A stretch of 64,000 nucleotides of DNA from Thermoprotei archaeon (GTDB lineage: Archaea; Thermoproteota; Thermoprotei; Thermoproteales; B15-G16). Positions 23,938-33,286 of this stretch are shown here, piece by piece. The stretch spans positions 21,937 through 85,936 of the forward strand of contig QMRC01000007.1 in NCBI GenBank assembly GCA_003649205.1, given 5' to 3'. Below the pieces are notes generated by a model. That model did not search any database, was not told where the DNA came from, and saw only the letters and a program-made list of their open reading frames with translations. How positions within the stretch are numbered: position 1 is the first letter of the stretch; every line of letters begins with the position of its first letter. Made by a program: the position numbers and the translations under genes.

Positions 23938-25963
23938 GGAGGTTGGTTATGTAGTTGGTGAGGTCACTCCCCTAGAATTTACCTTCGCTGTAAACCCCAA
24001 GACACCAGTACCTCTCTACGAGTATGTGTACTGTGAGCTAGAGGATGTACCACCTGGTGAGACCAAGCTCCATAGAGTAAAGGTCATAGCACAGGTACAT
24101 GAGGTGTATCGTGTTGGTGTTGGTCTTGGCAAGAATGTACCCTATGATGTGGCTAAGAACTTAGCAGCTAGCGGTGTTGAGGTTGAGGAGATTCACCTAG
24201 CTAAGGCTAGGGTACTTGGGTATGTGTGGAGAGGTAGATTGGTAACTCCGAGGAGACCACCGAGAGCGAATACTAAGGTCTTTAGAGCACCAACTGAGCT
24301 AGTTAAGGAGCTTTACAGCGTTCCAGAGGATAGAGCACTTCACATAGGGTACCTTGTTGCTAGACCTGAAGTACCTGTCTACCTAGATGTTGAGGGCTTG
24401 AAGAGGCACTTAGCGATAATAGCAGCTACAGGTAGTGGGAAGACTTGGTGCGCAGTGTTATTGATTGAAGAGCTGTTGAAGAAGGGTGCCACGATAGTTG
24501 TCATAGATCCTCATGGTGAGTACGTTAAGTTGAAGGAGAAGGTTCACGTCCTAGATCCCAGACTTAGGGATAGAGTTCTTGTACTTAAAGCTTCACGAAC
24601 GCAGGAAGGTGATAAGCTCTATAGAATAAAGCTCCTTCAACTAGATTCAGAAACTCTCTCAAGTATAGCGGGTATACCACAGAATGCTCACAAGATAAGA
24701 CACTGTGTGAGAGCAGCATTCAACATAGTTAAGGCAATTGCTAAGTACGTGAATAGGCCTGAGCTAGTTAACATAGGTAACTTGTTGAAGGTGCTTAGTT
24801 TCTGGAGGAGAGAACGAAATGTATCAAAGTCGAGGAAGTCAGGTAACCTATCTCCTGAACCTATAGTTAGGAAGATGCTTCAGGAATTATTTAATCTAGG
24901 TAATTCAGATAGTGAGTTAGTTAGGAAGCTCAGTAAGTACATTGAGGATCTGTACGCAGCAACGTACCGTGATGTATCACCTTGTCTTGATGCTATCAGG
25001 TACCTAAGGTCACTTAAGAGGTATGGGGTCTACACCTCAACAACTACACCACTACACGAAATTCTTCAACCAGCTCACGTAACGATACTGAACCTCAGTG
25101 GTGTTAAGGAGGAAATACAGGACCACATCGTCTACAATGTCCTAACCAGGATATTCAATGCTAGAGTCAGGTACGTCAGAGACCTACCTGGTGAAAGGTA
25201 TGAGTACCCTGTTGTCGTCTTCATTGAGGAAGCACATAGATTCGCACCACCTAAACACCGTAGTAGAAGAACTTGGAGTCAAGAGATAATCACGAGGATT
25301 GCTTCTGAAGGTAGGAAGTTCGGTGTCTACTTAGTGGTCATAACTCAGAGACCATCGAAGATAGACTCAGATGTGCTGTCTCAATGTCAGAATCAGATCG
25401 TCCTCAAGATAGTTAATCCGAAAGATCAAGAAGCTATTAAGGATGCTAGTGAAGTGCTCTCACAGGACTTACTCATGAACTTACCTAGCCTCAACACCGG
25501 TGAAGCTATTGTTGTTGGTCCATTAACTAAAGCACCCGTAATAGTCAGGTTGAGGGATCGTATATTACCCTACGGTGGTTCAGATATCGTGGTTAGTGAG
25601 GTATGGAGTAGAGCATTGACCTCAGTACTTCCAGATACCTCAAGTGAAGTACATGTACTTAGGAAGCTAGGTATCAACGTTGATCAAGGTACATTGAGGA
25701 AGGTAATGCCCTACCTACCGTATGTCACGTACGAGATTGATCCACTAACATTGACTATCCTCGGTAAGGTAAGTCTTGGACGTGAAGCGTATGTCGAGTA
25801 TAGACTCGGTGAAGGTACATGGTACTGTTCAGCATGTAGACATAGCATTCAACCATGTGTACACGTACTAGCACTCCTGCTAAAAGTTATAGCTTCTAAG
25901 GATATAAAATTACTTGAGAGAGAAGTGGTGCAGAACAATGGTAACGATAGCACACCTAGCTGA
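23930..25963 (+). CDS. herA: HerA hexameric DNA translocase with C-terminal SWIM-like extension
   Basis: Bipolar DNA-pumping ATPase that works with NurA and Mre11-Rad50. N-terminal HAS-barrel (~1-140), P-loop 'IIAATGSGKTWCAVLL', Walker B 'VVVFIEEAHRFAPP', 'ITRIASEGRKFGVYLVVITQRPSKID' (sensor/arginine finger), 'GEAIVVGPLTKAPVIVRL'. About 677 residues, well over the ~500 of Sulfolobus HerA. Part of the excess is a basic insert ('ERNVSKSRKSG') before the Walker B, and part a C-terminal tail containing 'CSACRHSIQPCVHVLALLL', which resembles a SWIM zinc finger (CxC..CxH) with an altered first pair. TTG 23930 follows GGTGGTG and overlaps nurA by 8 nt; the ORF-track ATG would overlap it by 59 nt. 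Confidence 0.88.
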   Translation: MSEEVGYVVGEVTPLEFTFAVNPKTPVPLYEYVYCELEDVPPGETKLHRVKVIAQVHEVYRVGVGLGKNVPYDVAKNLAASGVEVEEIHLAKARVLGYVWRGRLVTPRRPPRANTKVFRAPTELVKELYSVPEDRALHIGYLVARPEVPVYLDVEGLKRHLAIIAATGSGKTWCAVLLIEELLKKGATIVVIDPHGEYVKLKEKVHVLDPRLRDRVLVLKASRTQEGDKLYRIKLLQLDSETLSSIAGIPQNAHKIRHCVRAAFNIVKAIAKYVNRPELVNIGNLLKVLSFWRRERNVSKSRKSGNLSPEPIVRKMLQELFNLGNSDSELVRKLSKYIEDLYAATYRDVSPCLDAIRYLRSLKRYGVYTSTTTPLHEILQPAHVTILNLSGVKEEIQDHIVYNVLTRIFNARVRYVRDLPGERYEYPVVVFIEEAHRFAPPKHRSRRTWSQEIITRIASEGRKFGVYLVVITQRPSKIDSDVLSQCQNQIVLKIVNPKDQEAIKDASEVLSQDLLMNLPSLNTGEAIVVGPLTKAPVIVRLRDRILPYGGSDIVVSEVWSRALTSVLPDTSSEVHVLRKLGINVDQGTLRKVMPYLPYVTYEIDPLTLTILGKVSLGREAYVEYRLGEGTWYCSACRHSIQPCVHVLALLLKVIASKDIKLLEREVVQNNGNDSTPS

Positions 25964-27266
25964 TGCGCATCTAGGCTTTAGACAGTATGGGCTACCTGAA
26001 AGAGCTAGTGACTTCGCTAAATCATTCCACAGGGCAGTCGATGAGATAGTGGAGAGGAGAGCTGACATAGACCTAGTACTGATAGTTGGTGATCTATTCC
26101 ACAGCAAGAGACCTAGTCCAGAGACAATTCGTGAAGCTGTTATTGGTCTTAAGAAGCTCAGAGAAGCGAATATACCGGTCATAGTGACAAGAGGCAATCA
26201 CGACGCGCCATACTCGCAAGGCAGCAACAATGTGTTGACTCTCCTCTCTGAGCTAGGTTTAGTCAAGTACATAGATTATGGAAGAGTAGAGATTAGTGGG
26301 ATCGAAATCATAGCATGTGGTTGTACACCAACAGCGTATACAAGAGCACTAGAGAACTACTTGAGACAAGTAGTTAGCTTAGAGAAGGGACAACGTATCC
26401 TCCTACTTCACCAGGTTATTGAGGGTATAGAGCAAAATTACCCAAATGACCCGTATGTAGTACCATTAGATGTAGTTAAGGAATTTGCTACGAAATTCAA
26501 CTACATAGCTCTAGGTCATGTACATACCTTCGCACTGAAGCACCCTCAATTACCTGCATACTACTCCGGATCACTAGATATCTGGGATATCTCTGAATTC
26601 GAGACATACATCATGAAGTCTAGCAAGACCTTAGTTAAGGAACGTGACATGAGTGAGAAGGGTTTCCTCATAGTTCATGTAGATGGTGGAATTGAGGTAG
26701 AGAGAGTAAGACTTAGACCTAGTAGGAGGATGATTAGAGCAGTTCTCGCTTACAGTAATGAGGTGAAGCCTAGTGAAGTAATGAGGGATCTTATATCGGT
26801 AGCTCACGAGCTAGATAGGGAAGATGCTGTTGTTGTGATCGAGTTGCTAGGTAATCTAGTACCTGGTTCGAGTAGGCATGAGCTAAATTTGAAGGAGGTG
26901 AGGAAGTACTTTAGAAGAGTTCTCAAACTCGATATCAGGAATAGGCTGGGTGTAGTTACGTCGACTACAGATGGTAAAGTAGTAGACATATCGTCACTGA
27001 GTTTAGAGTCGCTTCTCAGGAGTTCATTCCTGAAATACTTCAGCAACGTAGCTAAGTCAATTGCTCTAGATCCTCAGTTCCTAAGTGAGTTAGCTATGAA
27101 ATTGCTCGATCTCCTAGCTCAAGGTAAGACTAGAGAAGCCCTCTACGTATTGTATAGAGAGTTGGGTGTTGATACAGGTACTGTATCGATTCCGAGTATC
27201 AGTACCTCTACTTCAGCTCCCTCTAGAAGGGGTAGGGAATCCACGATATTAGATTGGTTGAGGTGA
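25938..27266 (+). CDS. mre11: Mre11 nuclease
   Basis: Manganese-dependent 3'-5' exonuclease/ssDNA endonuclease subunit of the Mre11-Rad50 break-processing complex. All phosphoesterase motifs are present in order: 'LADAHLG', 'VGDLFHS', 'VTRGNHDAP', 'LLLHQ', 'ALGHVHTF' plus the capping domain. The last ~150 residues should hold the Rad50-binding helices. The ATG 25938 start places the first strand correctly, has GTGGTG before it, and lies inside the end of herA (26-nt overlap). Normal length (442). Confidence 0.93.
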   Translation: MVTIAHLADAHLGFRQYGLPERASDFAKSFHRAVDEIVERRADIDLVLIVGDLFHSKRPSPETIREAVIGLKKLREANIPVIVTRGNHDAPYSQGSNNVLTLLSELGLVKYIDYGRVEISGIEIIACGCTPTAYTRALENYLRQVVSLEKGQRILLLHQVIEGIEQNYPNDPYVVPLDVVKEFATKFNYIALGHVHTFALKHPQLPAYYSGSLDIWDISEFETYIMKSSKTLVKERDMSEKGFLIVHVDGGIEVERVRLRPSRRMIRAVLAYSNEVKPSEVMRDLISVAHELDREDAVVVIELLGNLVPGSSRHELNLKEVRKYFRRVLKLDIRNRLGVVTSTTDGKVVDISSLSLESLLRSSFLKYFSNVAKSIALDPQFLSELAMKLLDLLAQGKTREALYVLYRELGVDTGTVSIPSISTSTSAPSRRGRESTILDWLR

Positions 27267-27276
27267 GGGACTTACC

Positions 27277-29697
27277 TTGATCATTAGGTTAGAGGTAGAG
27301 AACTGGAGGTCCTACATAAGGGCCAGTGCTACGTTTACTGAAGGAATAACGTTTGTACATGGTGTTAATGGTGCTGGTAAGACATCTCTCCTAGAAGCTA
27401 TAGCATATGCTCTCTACGGTTCTAGGTGGTTAAGGTTAGCGAGGAGGGAAGGTGAGGAGAGGTTAAGTGATCTCCAGAGGAGGGGTTCCAGTATTACTAA
27501 GGTTAGGTTGTGGTTTAGAGCACCTAGTGGTGAGGTGTATGTTGTTCAGAGGTGTATCGTGGGTGGTAGATCTCAACGAGATAGTACGTACCTAATGGAT
27601 TCTAGAGGTAGGAGATTAGCTATTGGTGATGAGGAGGTTACTGAAGCTATTGAGAGGATAACTGGTATATCCTGTAGGGCGTTTAGGGAACTCCTCTACG
27701 TTAGGCAGGGTGAGCTGAAGGATATTCTAAAGGAGAGACGGAGAGAGAAGCTGGATGAGCTACTTAGGATCAAGGATCTGGAGAAGGCTAAGGACTCTAT
27801 GAGGGATGTTATCTCGAAGCTAGATACAGCACTTAGGTTAACGATCCAGGAACTAAGTCAGGTAGAGCACCTCATTCGTGAGTACGAGAATAGGGTTCTA
27901 GATATCTCTAAGAAGATGGATGGGTTAGTTAAGTTGATTGAGGAGTATAGGACTAGAGTTAGTTCCATTGAGAGTAGACTTGAGGAGATGAAGAAACGTG
28001 AGGAGGAGTTGAGGAGTTATCGTGAGAGGATTCAGAATCTAAGACTCGAGGTAGCTAACTTAAGGACTGTTAGGGAGAGGTACATTTCTGAGATAAGGGT
28101 TCTAGAGGGTGAGCTTCAACGGGTTAAGGAGTTAAGGGATGAAGTTGAGAGGTTAGCTCGAGAATTGCAGAGAGCATCTGAACTTGAGCAGAGATTACGT
28201 AGCTTGAGAGAACAGGAGAAGCAATTGCTCAATCTCCTCGGTGAGTACACGTACCTACTCAACCAAGTTAAGGAGTATGAAAAGCTGCTTAGTGAGGTCA
28301 ATAGGCTTAGAGATGAGTATGAGAAGTGCAGTCAGGAGCTTAGATTGCTAGAGAGTGAGAGGAGTAAGCTACTTCAACAACTCTCATTAATTAGGAAGTT
28401 TGAGGAGGAGTATAGTGAACTACTTAAGCGTAGAGCTCAGCTAGAGCAGGAACTGAGTATTCTACGTAATTTTGTAGATAATTTGGAGGGATCTAGGGTA
28501 GCTACGTGCCCTCTCTGTGAAAGAGAGATTAGTAGTGAGTACAGGGAATTGATTCTAAAGAGAAAGAGGAAGAGAATTGAGGAGTTGAAGAATACTCTAA
28601 CTGACTTATCTAAGCGTATTCAGGAGATTGAGCAGTCACTTAAGCAACGAGATGAGCTTCTCTCTAGACTACTGAATGTCGAGCAGTGTATAGCTAGTGC
28701 TCGATCTAGGTTGCAGGAACTGGAGAGTAAGCTACGTGAGCTAAGTGATCTACAGAAGCAGGTACAGAGTATGTATGAGAAGATTAAGACTCTTGAGGGT
28801 AAGTTAAGTGAGTTAGAGAGAATTCGAGATGACATAACTCAGCTAGAGCGTGAAGCTGGTAGAGTACAGGAACTGAGAGAGAGATTGAGTTCTTTAATGC
28901 AGGAGCTATCTAGGGAGCGTGTACTCGAGCAGAAAATAGCGGAGCTAAGGGAGAGGGTAAGTGAGGTTACGGAACTAATTGAGTGTAAAGAACGTGAGGT
29001 TAAGTCTCTACTCACTAAATTCAATGAGGAGGAGTACACTAACTTACAGAGTAGTATTCAGCATCTTGAGGAGGAGCTTGTGAGGTCTAAATCAGAGCTA
29101 AGTAGGCTAGAGGGTGAACTAAAGTCCTACCATGAACAACTATCCGAAGCCAAGAGGAAGTTAAGTGAACTCGAGAAGAGACGAGAAGAGTTAATCAGGA
29201 AGAGGCAGAACCTCGAGCGGGTACTCGCAGTAGCCTCTCTGATAAGGAGGTCGTACGACGAGATCAAGCCAATGCTTAGGTCATTGGTCATCGAAGCAAT
29301 AAACATGGAAGCAGAGAACCTGTTCAATCAACTTAAACACAAGAAAAACTATGAGAGTATCGAGATATCACCTGATTACGAGGTGTATATACGTGATAGA
29401 TCAGGTGCTAAGTACCTTATCGACTACTGTTCTGAAGGTGAGAAGACACTCATAGCACTGGTCCTCAGATATGCACTAGCAAAGGTACTCATAGGTGAAA
29501 CACCCATATTAATTCTTGACGAACCAACAGAACACCTAGATAGAGAGCATAGAGCAAGACTCATCAGGTGGTTAAGCACCTGTGAGTGGGCTAGACAACT
29601 AATAGTGACATCTCACATAGATGAGTTCAGTCAAGTAGCAAACAACGTAGTGGAGGTAAGAGTAAGAGAAGACGGCGTATCAGAGGTAATTCAGTGA
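27277..29697 (+). CDS. rad50: Rad50 SMC-like ATPase
   Basis: SMC-family ATPase partner of Mre11. Walker A 'VHGVNGAGKTSLLEAIAYALYG', Q-loop region 'LLYVRQGELKDI', then ~250 residues of coiled coil, the zinc hook 'CPLCEREI' at about residue 411, the returning coil, and the C-terminal signature 'YCSEGEKTLIALVLRYALAK' with Walker B 'ILILDEPTEHLD'. At 806 residues the coils are somewhat shorter than in Sulfolobus or Pyrococcus (about 860-880). Start TTG with GGTGAGG upstream; 10 nt after mre11. Confidence 0.95.
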   Translation: MIIRLEVENWRSYIRASATFTEGITFVHGVNGAGKTSLLEAIAYALYGSRWLRLARREGEERLSDLQRRGSSITKVRLWFRAPSGEVYVVQRCIVGGRSQRDSTYLMDSRGRRLAIGDEEVTEAIERITGISCRAFRELLYVRQGELKDILKERRREKLDELLRIKDLEKAKDSMRDVISKLDTALRLTIQELSQVEHLIREYENRVLDISKKMDGLVKLIEEYRTRVSSIESRLEEMKKREEELRSYRERIQNLRLEVANLRTVRERYISEIRVLEGELQRVKELRDEVERLARELQRASELEQRLRSLREQEKQLLNLLGEYTYLLNQVKEYEKLLSEVNRLRDEYEKCSQELRLLESERSKLLQQLSLIRKFEEEYSELLKRRAQLEQELSILRNFVDNLEGSRVATCPLCEREISSEYRELILKRKRKRIEELKNTLTDLSKRIQEIEQSLKQRDELLSRLLNVEQCIASARSRLQELESKLRELSDLQKQVQSMYEKIKTLEGKLSELERIRDDITQLEREAGRVQELRERLSSLMQELSRERVLEQKIAELRERVSEVTELIECKEREVKSLLTKFNEEEYTNLQSSIQHLEEELVRSKSELSRLEGELKSYHEQLSEAKRKLSELEKRREELIRKRQNLERVLAVASLIRRSYDEIKPMLRSLVIEAINMEAENLFNQLKHKKNYESIEISPDYEVYIRDRSGAKYLIDYCSEGEKTLIALVLRYALAKVLIGETPILILDEPTEHLDREHRARLIRWLSTCEWARQLIVTSHIDEFSQVANNVVEVRVREDGVSEVIQ

Positions 29698-29721
29698 TAC
29701 GTGCAATAACAATACAATAAA

Positions 29722-30519
29722 GTGCAATTCTGCACATTGAAAGAGCAACAACTCAACAGGTTAAGTACCTCTACTCCAACTCCTTCTCCGGGAACACTCA
29801 TGGGTAAGGTAGTGGTTATTAAGGAGAAGAGCGAGAGCATACCATCGATATTCTTGAAGTCAGTAGTGGGTGTAGTCTGCTTCGTACTATTACTCACGAT
29901 ATCACCAGTGCTAGCAATGCTATCTCTCGGCTCAGCCGCTACCTTCATAGCTTTGAAAAAGATAGTAGGTAGAAAGAGGAAAAGAGAAGATACAGTACCT
30001 GAAGACGAAGATACAGAAGCGCTGAAACTCAACACAAAGAGGAGTAGGGCATTTCACTCAGTAATCAGGCTGAAGCCAGTGAACTTAAGTAAGCTACATA
30101 GACTAGACATGAAGGTGACACTCCTCGTACTTGATCCCAAAGCAAACTACATACTGGTACCTAGAGGACTAGAGTTAACCTGTATAGCACTCATGAAAGT
30201 ACAGACACAGCAACCGCTTGACAGGGATACTATAGCGAAGATCTGCCTCAGTACAGATTGTGAAGTCGAGCCCTCCGAAGTAGTAACACTAGATCACGTA
30301 GGTAATAGCAAGATACCGCTCACACACTACGTACTGGTAGTTAGGTCTAGGAAGGTAACACCAGTAGTGACATCAAACACCGTAGCTGAGTTAATTAGCA
30401 GAGTTAGTCTCGCAATCTCAACACTAACCTCAACAATCATGAGTAGAGACCCCCAAGCAGTGATCGAAGTTCTACCAGCTAGTAGAGTTATTGAGGAACA
30501 GCTACTGATGAGGTGGTGA
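29722..30519 (+). CDS. membrane-anchored protein of the repair cluster, unrecognised
   Basis: About 240-265 residues. A hydrophobic stretch of ~35 residues ('VVGVVCFVLLLTISPVLA' and 'LGSAATFIALKKIV') forms one or two helices near the N-terminus, followed by a strongly basic then acidic linker and a soluble alpha/beta domain of ~180 residues. I do not know the family. The GTG 29722 start is weak; ATG 29800 ('MGKVVVIKEK') is an attractive alternative. The next gene begins 1 nt after its stop, so it is translationally coupled to the HerA-like pseudo-ATPase. The layout of a small membrane partner coupled to a HerA/VirB4-lineage protein recalls DNA-translocation machines, but this is only an inference. 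Confidence 0.6.
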   Translation: MQFCTLKEQQLNRLSTSTPTPSPGTLMGKVVVIKEKSESIPSIFLKSVVGVVCFVLLLTISPVLAMLSLGSAATFIALKKIVGRKRKREDTVPEDEDTEALKLNTKRSRAFHSVIRLKPVNLSKLHRLDMKVTLLVLDPKANYILVPRGLELTCIALMKVQTQQPLDRDTIAKICLSTDCEVEPSEVVTLDHVGNSKIPLTHYVLVVRSRKVTPVVTSNTVAELISRVSLAISTLTSTIMSRDPQAVIEVLPASRVIEEQLLMRW

Positions 30520-30520
30520 C

Positions 30521-31849
30521 ATGAGGATCACCATAGGTTACGAAATTCAGGGTAACGTAGCAGTACGTGAAGCAATGCTAGATCTTAGAGGTGGAGACGT
30601 AATCGGTATCTTCGGTAAGTGTGGTAGTACTACAGTCAAGCAGTTAATCACATCACTTAGTGATCTGTCAGAGGAAATAACCTCCACAGTGATTCTAGAT
30701 AGTGAAGGTACTCTCCGAAACCTCAAAGCACTAAACGAGTACAGGTACACAGTTCTTGGATGGAATGCATCACTACCTCTAATAGAAGTAATTCCCCCAG
30801 GAAAAGACCTCTCATCTAGACTCCTCATGGTAACTGACATCATTGCAGCAGCACTGAATCTCAGCGATATCGAGGCACACATACTTCACAACGCACTCAT
30901 GAAGTACCTAACAAGCAGTAGTCACGAGCTAGATAACCTAATGAAAGCTCTCTCGGAAGAGTACATGAAGTTAAGTCCTGTAGAGAGAACGAGAGCATAC
31001 AACATACTCTCACTAATGAGGGACCTAAAGTACGGTAGACTAGGAGCTACTTTCTCTGAACTACACCACACAGTAAATTTAGAAGAGAGTATGCTCTACG
31101 TAGATACAGCACTAATACCTCCAAGCTACAGACCTCTCATACTATCACTCCTGATGTACTACCTGTATAGTAGAGGTGCTAGGGGTAAGATCATAGTGAT
31201 ACTGAACTTCGGCACTTACCTAAGTGATGTATCGATGAGATCAAAGAGCTTCAGTACCCTACTCACTACGTTACTGATAAACAACGTGACGGTAATACAT
31301 TCAAACTCAATACTAGAGCTCCCTACGTACTTAAGAGAATACATCACATACATAATCCAGCACAGGGTAAACACAAGTACTGAAGCAAGAGCTCTAGCAG
31401 ATTTCTACAAGCTACCTGAAGAAACATTAACGAAGTTGAGAGATCACGAAGCATACCTAGTCGGTAGAGGTCTATGCCTCAAGATTGCGCTATGGCATGA
31501 CATAGTTGAGGAGTTACCTACCTCTAGGTTACCCAGAGAATTACTTACACCCCGTGAACCAGCAGCCCAACCACTGATAAGGGAGGTATTCGGTGATAGA
31601 GCAGAGCTAGTGTACGAGGTACTGAACTACCTAAGGAGAGGTGCAGTTACTAGAGATGAGCTACTCTCCTTCCTAACTGAAGGTATGGGTCTCGATACCA
31701 CATCAGCGGCCAAGCTAATCAATGAGCTATGTGTTCACGGTCTTGTAGAGGACTTCATTGCGAGAGATGGTAGGTACTGGATTAGGCTCTCCATTAGGGG
31801 TCTTGTCTCTGTTGATGAGTATGAGGAGTGGAGAGCAAGAGAGACGTAG
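30521..31849 (+). CDS. HerA/FtsK-like protein with degraded P-loop and C-terminal winged helix
   Basis: 442 residues. The pattern follows HerA-type ATPases: a beta N-domain, a P-loop position reading 'VIGIFGKCGSTTVKQLI' (no lysine where GKT/S should be), a following strand 'TSTVILDSEGTL' like the IDPHGEY strand of HerA, a Walker-B position 'KIIVILNFGTYL' without the acidic pair, and 'EARALADFYKLPEETLTKLRDHEAYLVGRGL', which resembles the HerA tail before the arginine finger. From about residue 360 a winged helix ('VYEVLNYLRRGAVTRDELLSFL') follows. I infer a catalytically dead paralogue, perhaps a DNA-binding or hetero-hexamer subunit. ATG is preceded by GAGGTGGTGA. Confidence 0.6.
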   Translation: MRITIGYEIQGNVAVREAMLDLRGGDVIGIFGKCGSTTVKQLITSLSDLSEEITSTVILDSEGTLRNLKALNEYRYTVLGWNASLPLIEVIPPGKDLSSRLLMVTDIIAAALNLSDIEAHILHNALMKYLTSSSHELDNLMKALSEEYMKLSPVERTRAYNILSLMRDLKYGRLGATFSELHHTVNLEESMLYVDTALIPPSYRPLILSLLMYYLYSRGARGKIIVILNFGTYLSDVSMRSKSFSTLLTTLLINNVTVIHSNSILELPTYLREYITYIIQHRVNTSTEARALADFYKLPEETLTKLRDHEAYLVGRGLCLKIALWHDIVEELPTSRLPRELLTPREPAAQPLIREVFGDRAELVYEVLNYLRRGAVTRDELLSFLTEGMGLDTTSAAKLINELCVHGLVEDFIARDGRYWIRLSIRGLVSVDEYEEWRARET

Positions 31850-31863
31850 TGGAGGTGATTTTG

Positions 31864-32283
31864 ATGAATATTAGATGGGACTCTAGTGGACTAGGATTTA
31901 CATGGACTATAGGTATTGTAGGTACAGGTATCCTACGTGGTAGGGTAAGGAGGGTCAGTACTAGGAATGGCGTACGAATAGTGCGGTCAGTGTACCTTGT
32001 ACCAAAGAGGTCGTTAAGAGATGATGCTGGTGAGGAATTACTTACAGAGTGGTATGAACCGCAGGAATTCAGTAAGCTAGTCGACGCAGAACTCAAGTTG
32101 CTCTCCATAGTGCTTGAAGAAAGAAGTAGATCAGGCGACCCTGTTCAGGAGATTAAGCTCGCACTTGCTGACTTGGAGAAGCTCCTCAATCAAGTTGCCC
32201 TCCTTAAAGCTAGATTGGAGAAGTTATTGGAGGTGGTGAGTTATGGGAGGAAGGAGGAGAACTCAAACCACAACTCAAACTAG
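31864..32283 (+). CDS. small beta plus coiled-coil protein, unrecognised
   Basis: 139 residues: a beta-rich N-terminal half ('LGFTWTIGIVGTGILRGRVRRV') and a C-terminal coiled coil ('ALADLEKLLNQVALLKARLEKLLEVV'). ATG 31864 follows a perfect GGAGGTGAT at 4 nt, which rejects the longer ORF-track start. Its 3' end overlaps radA by 41 nt in a different frame, so the two are translationally coupled. No known family; it may be a RadA accessory or bridging factor, by position only. Confidence 0.65.
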   Translation: MNIRWDSSGLGFTWTIGIVGTGILRGRVRRVSTRNGVRIVRSVYLVPKRSLRDDAGEELLTEWYEPQEFSKLVDAELKLLSIVLEERSRSGDPVQEIKLALADLEKLLNQVALLKARLEKLLEVVSYGRKEENSNHNSN

Positions 32284-33286
32284 CTCACAGGTTCAGCAGG
32301 TAAGTGAACAGAGATCTGGAGTACAGGAGCTTAAGGTAGTCAGGATACCAATCGAGGAGTTACCTAACACGACGAGAGCTACCATAGAGAAGTTGAAGAG
32401 TGCAGGTATCTACAGCGTTCAGCATCTCTCAATGTTTACGGTAGATGAGCTAGTTATGTACGATGTGACGCCGGAGACAGCAGCTAGGTTACTGAGAAAA
32501 GCAAGAGCACTACTCAAGAGTGAACCACGAGTATTCTCACTCAAGGAGTTCTCAAACTACAAGAGTTCACTACCTAGAGTGAGGATTCACGTAAATGCTA
32601 TAGACAACATGTTGGGAGGAGGTCTAGAACCTAGAGCTATCTACGAATTTGCTGGTGAATTCGGTGCTGGCAAGACACAGCTTTGTCATCAACTAGCTGT
32701 CACAGTTCAACTAAGCTACGATAGAGGTGGCGTAGCAGGAGCGGCGCTGTACATAGATACTGAAGGTACCTTTACACCCTCTAGAATAAAGTCAATAGCA
32801 GAGAGATTTGGGCTAGATCTCGACTACGTATTCTCAAACATCTACGTAACACAACCGAAGACTGTTGACGATTTACTTGAGTGTATTAGGACAGATGTCG
32901 TTAGGTACGTAGAGGACCACAACGTCAAGCTAATAATAGTTGACTCATTAATAGGTCTCTTCAGAGCTGAGTACCCTGGAAGGGAGAATCTAGCTCTAAG
33001 ACAGCAGAGACTGAACTACGCTCTAGACTGGCTCTCGAGAGTAGCCAAGACCTACAACATCTTCGTAGTGATCACGAATCAGGTAATGGATGTACCAATG
33101 GGATTTGGTTCACAGAAACCAGCTGGTGGAAACATCATGGCACATGGTGCAACACATAGATTCCTACTATACAAAGTCGGTAGGGAATCAGGTCTAAGAG
33201 CAATGGAAGTGCTTGACTCACCAGCACTACCTGAGGGACTTACTGTCAAGTTCAGAATAACTGAAAGAGGGTTAGAGGATGTCTAG
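32243..33286 (+). CDS. radA: RadA recombinase
   Basis: Archaeal Rad51/RecA-family strand-exchange protein. After a flexible Gln/Ser-rich head come the helix-hairpin-helix DNA-binding domain (~residues 35-90, 'TIEKLKSAGIYSVQHLS'), the polymerisation motif region, Walker A 'GEFGAGKTQLCHQLAV', Walker B 'LIIVDSLIGLFR', and L1/L2 loop regions ('YPGRENLALRQQRLN', 'FGSQKPAGGNIMAHGATHRF'). 347 residues, no intein. ATG 32243 is led by GGAGGTGGTGA. It overlaps genes on both sides, unusual for radA, which often stands alone in archaea. Confidence 0.96.
   Translation: MGGRRRTQTTTQTSSQVQQVSEQRSGVQELKVVRIPIEELPNTTRATIEKLKSAGIYSVQHLSMFTVDELVMYDVTPETAARLLRKARALLKSEPRVFSLKEFSNYKSSLPRVRIHVNAIDNMLGGGLEPRAIYEFAGEFGAGKTQLCHQLAVTVQLSYDRGGVAGAALYIDTEGTFTPSRIKSIAERFGLDLDYVFSNIYVTQPKTVDDLLECIRTDVVRYVEDHNVKLIIVDSLIGLFRAEYPGRENLALRQQRLNYALDWLSRVAKTYNIFVVITNQVMDVPMGFGSQKPAGGNIMAHGATHRFLLYKVGRESGLRAMEVLDSPALPEGLTVKFRITERGLEDV

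Noticed and set aside
29698-29760. GTGCAattcTGCAC mini-palindrome after rad50.
   Set aside because: A five-base stem with no context is within chance expectation.
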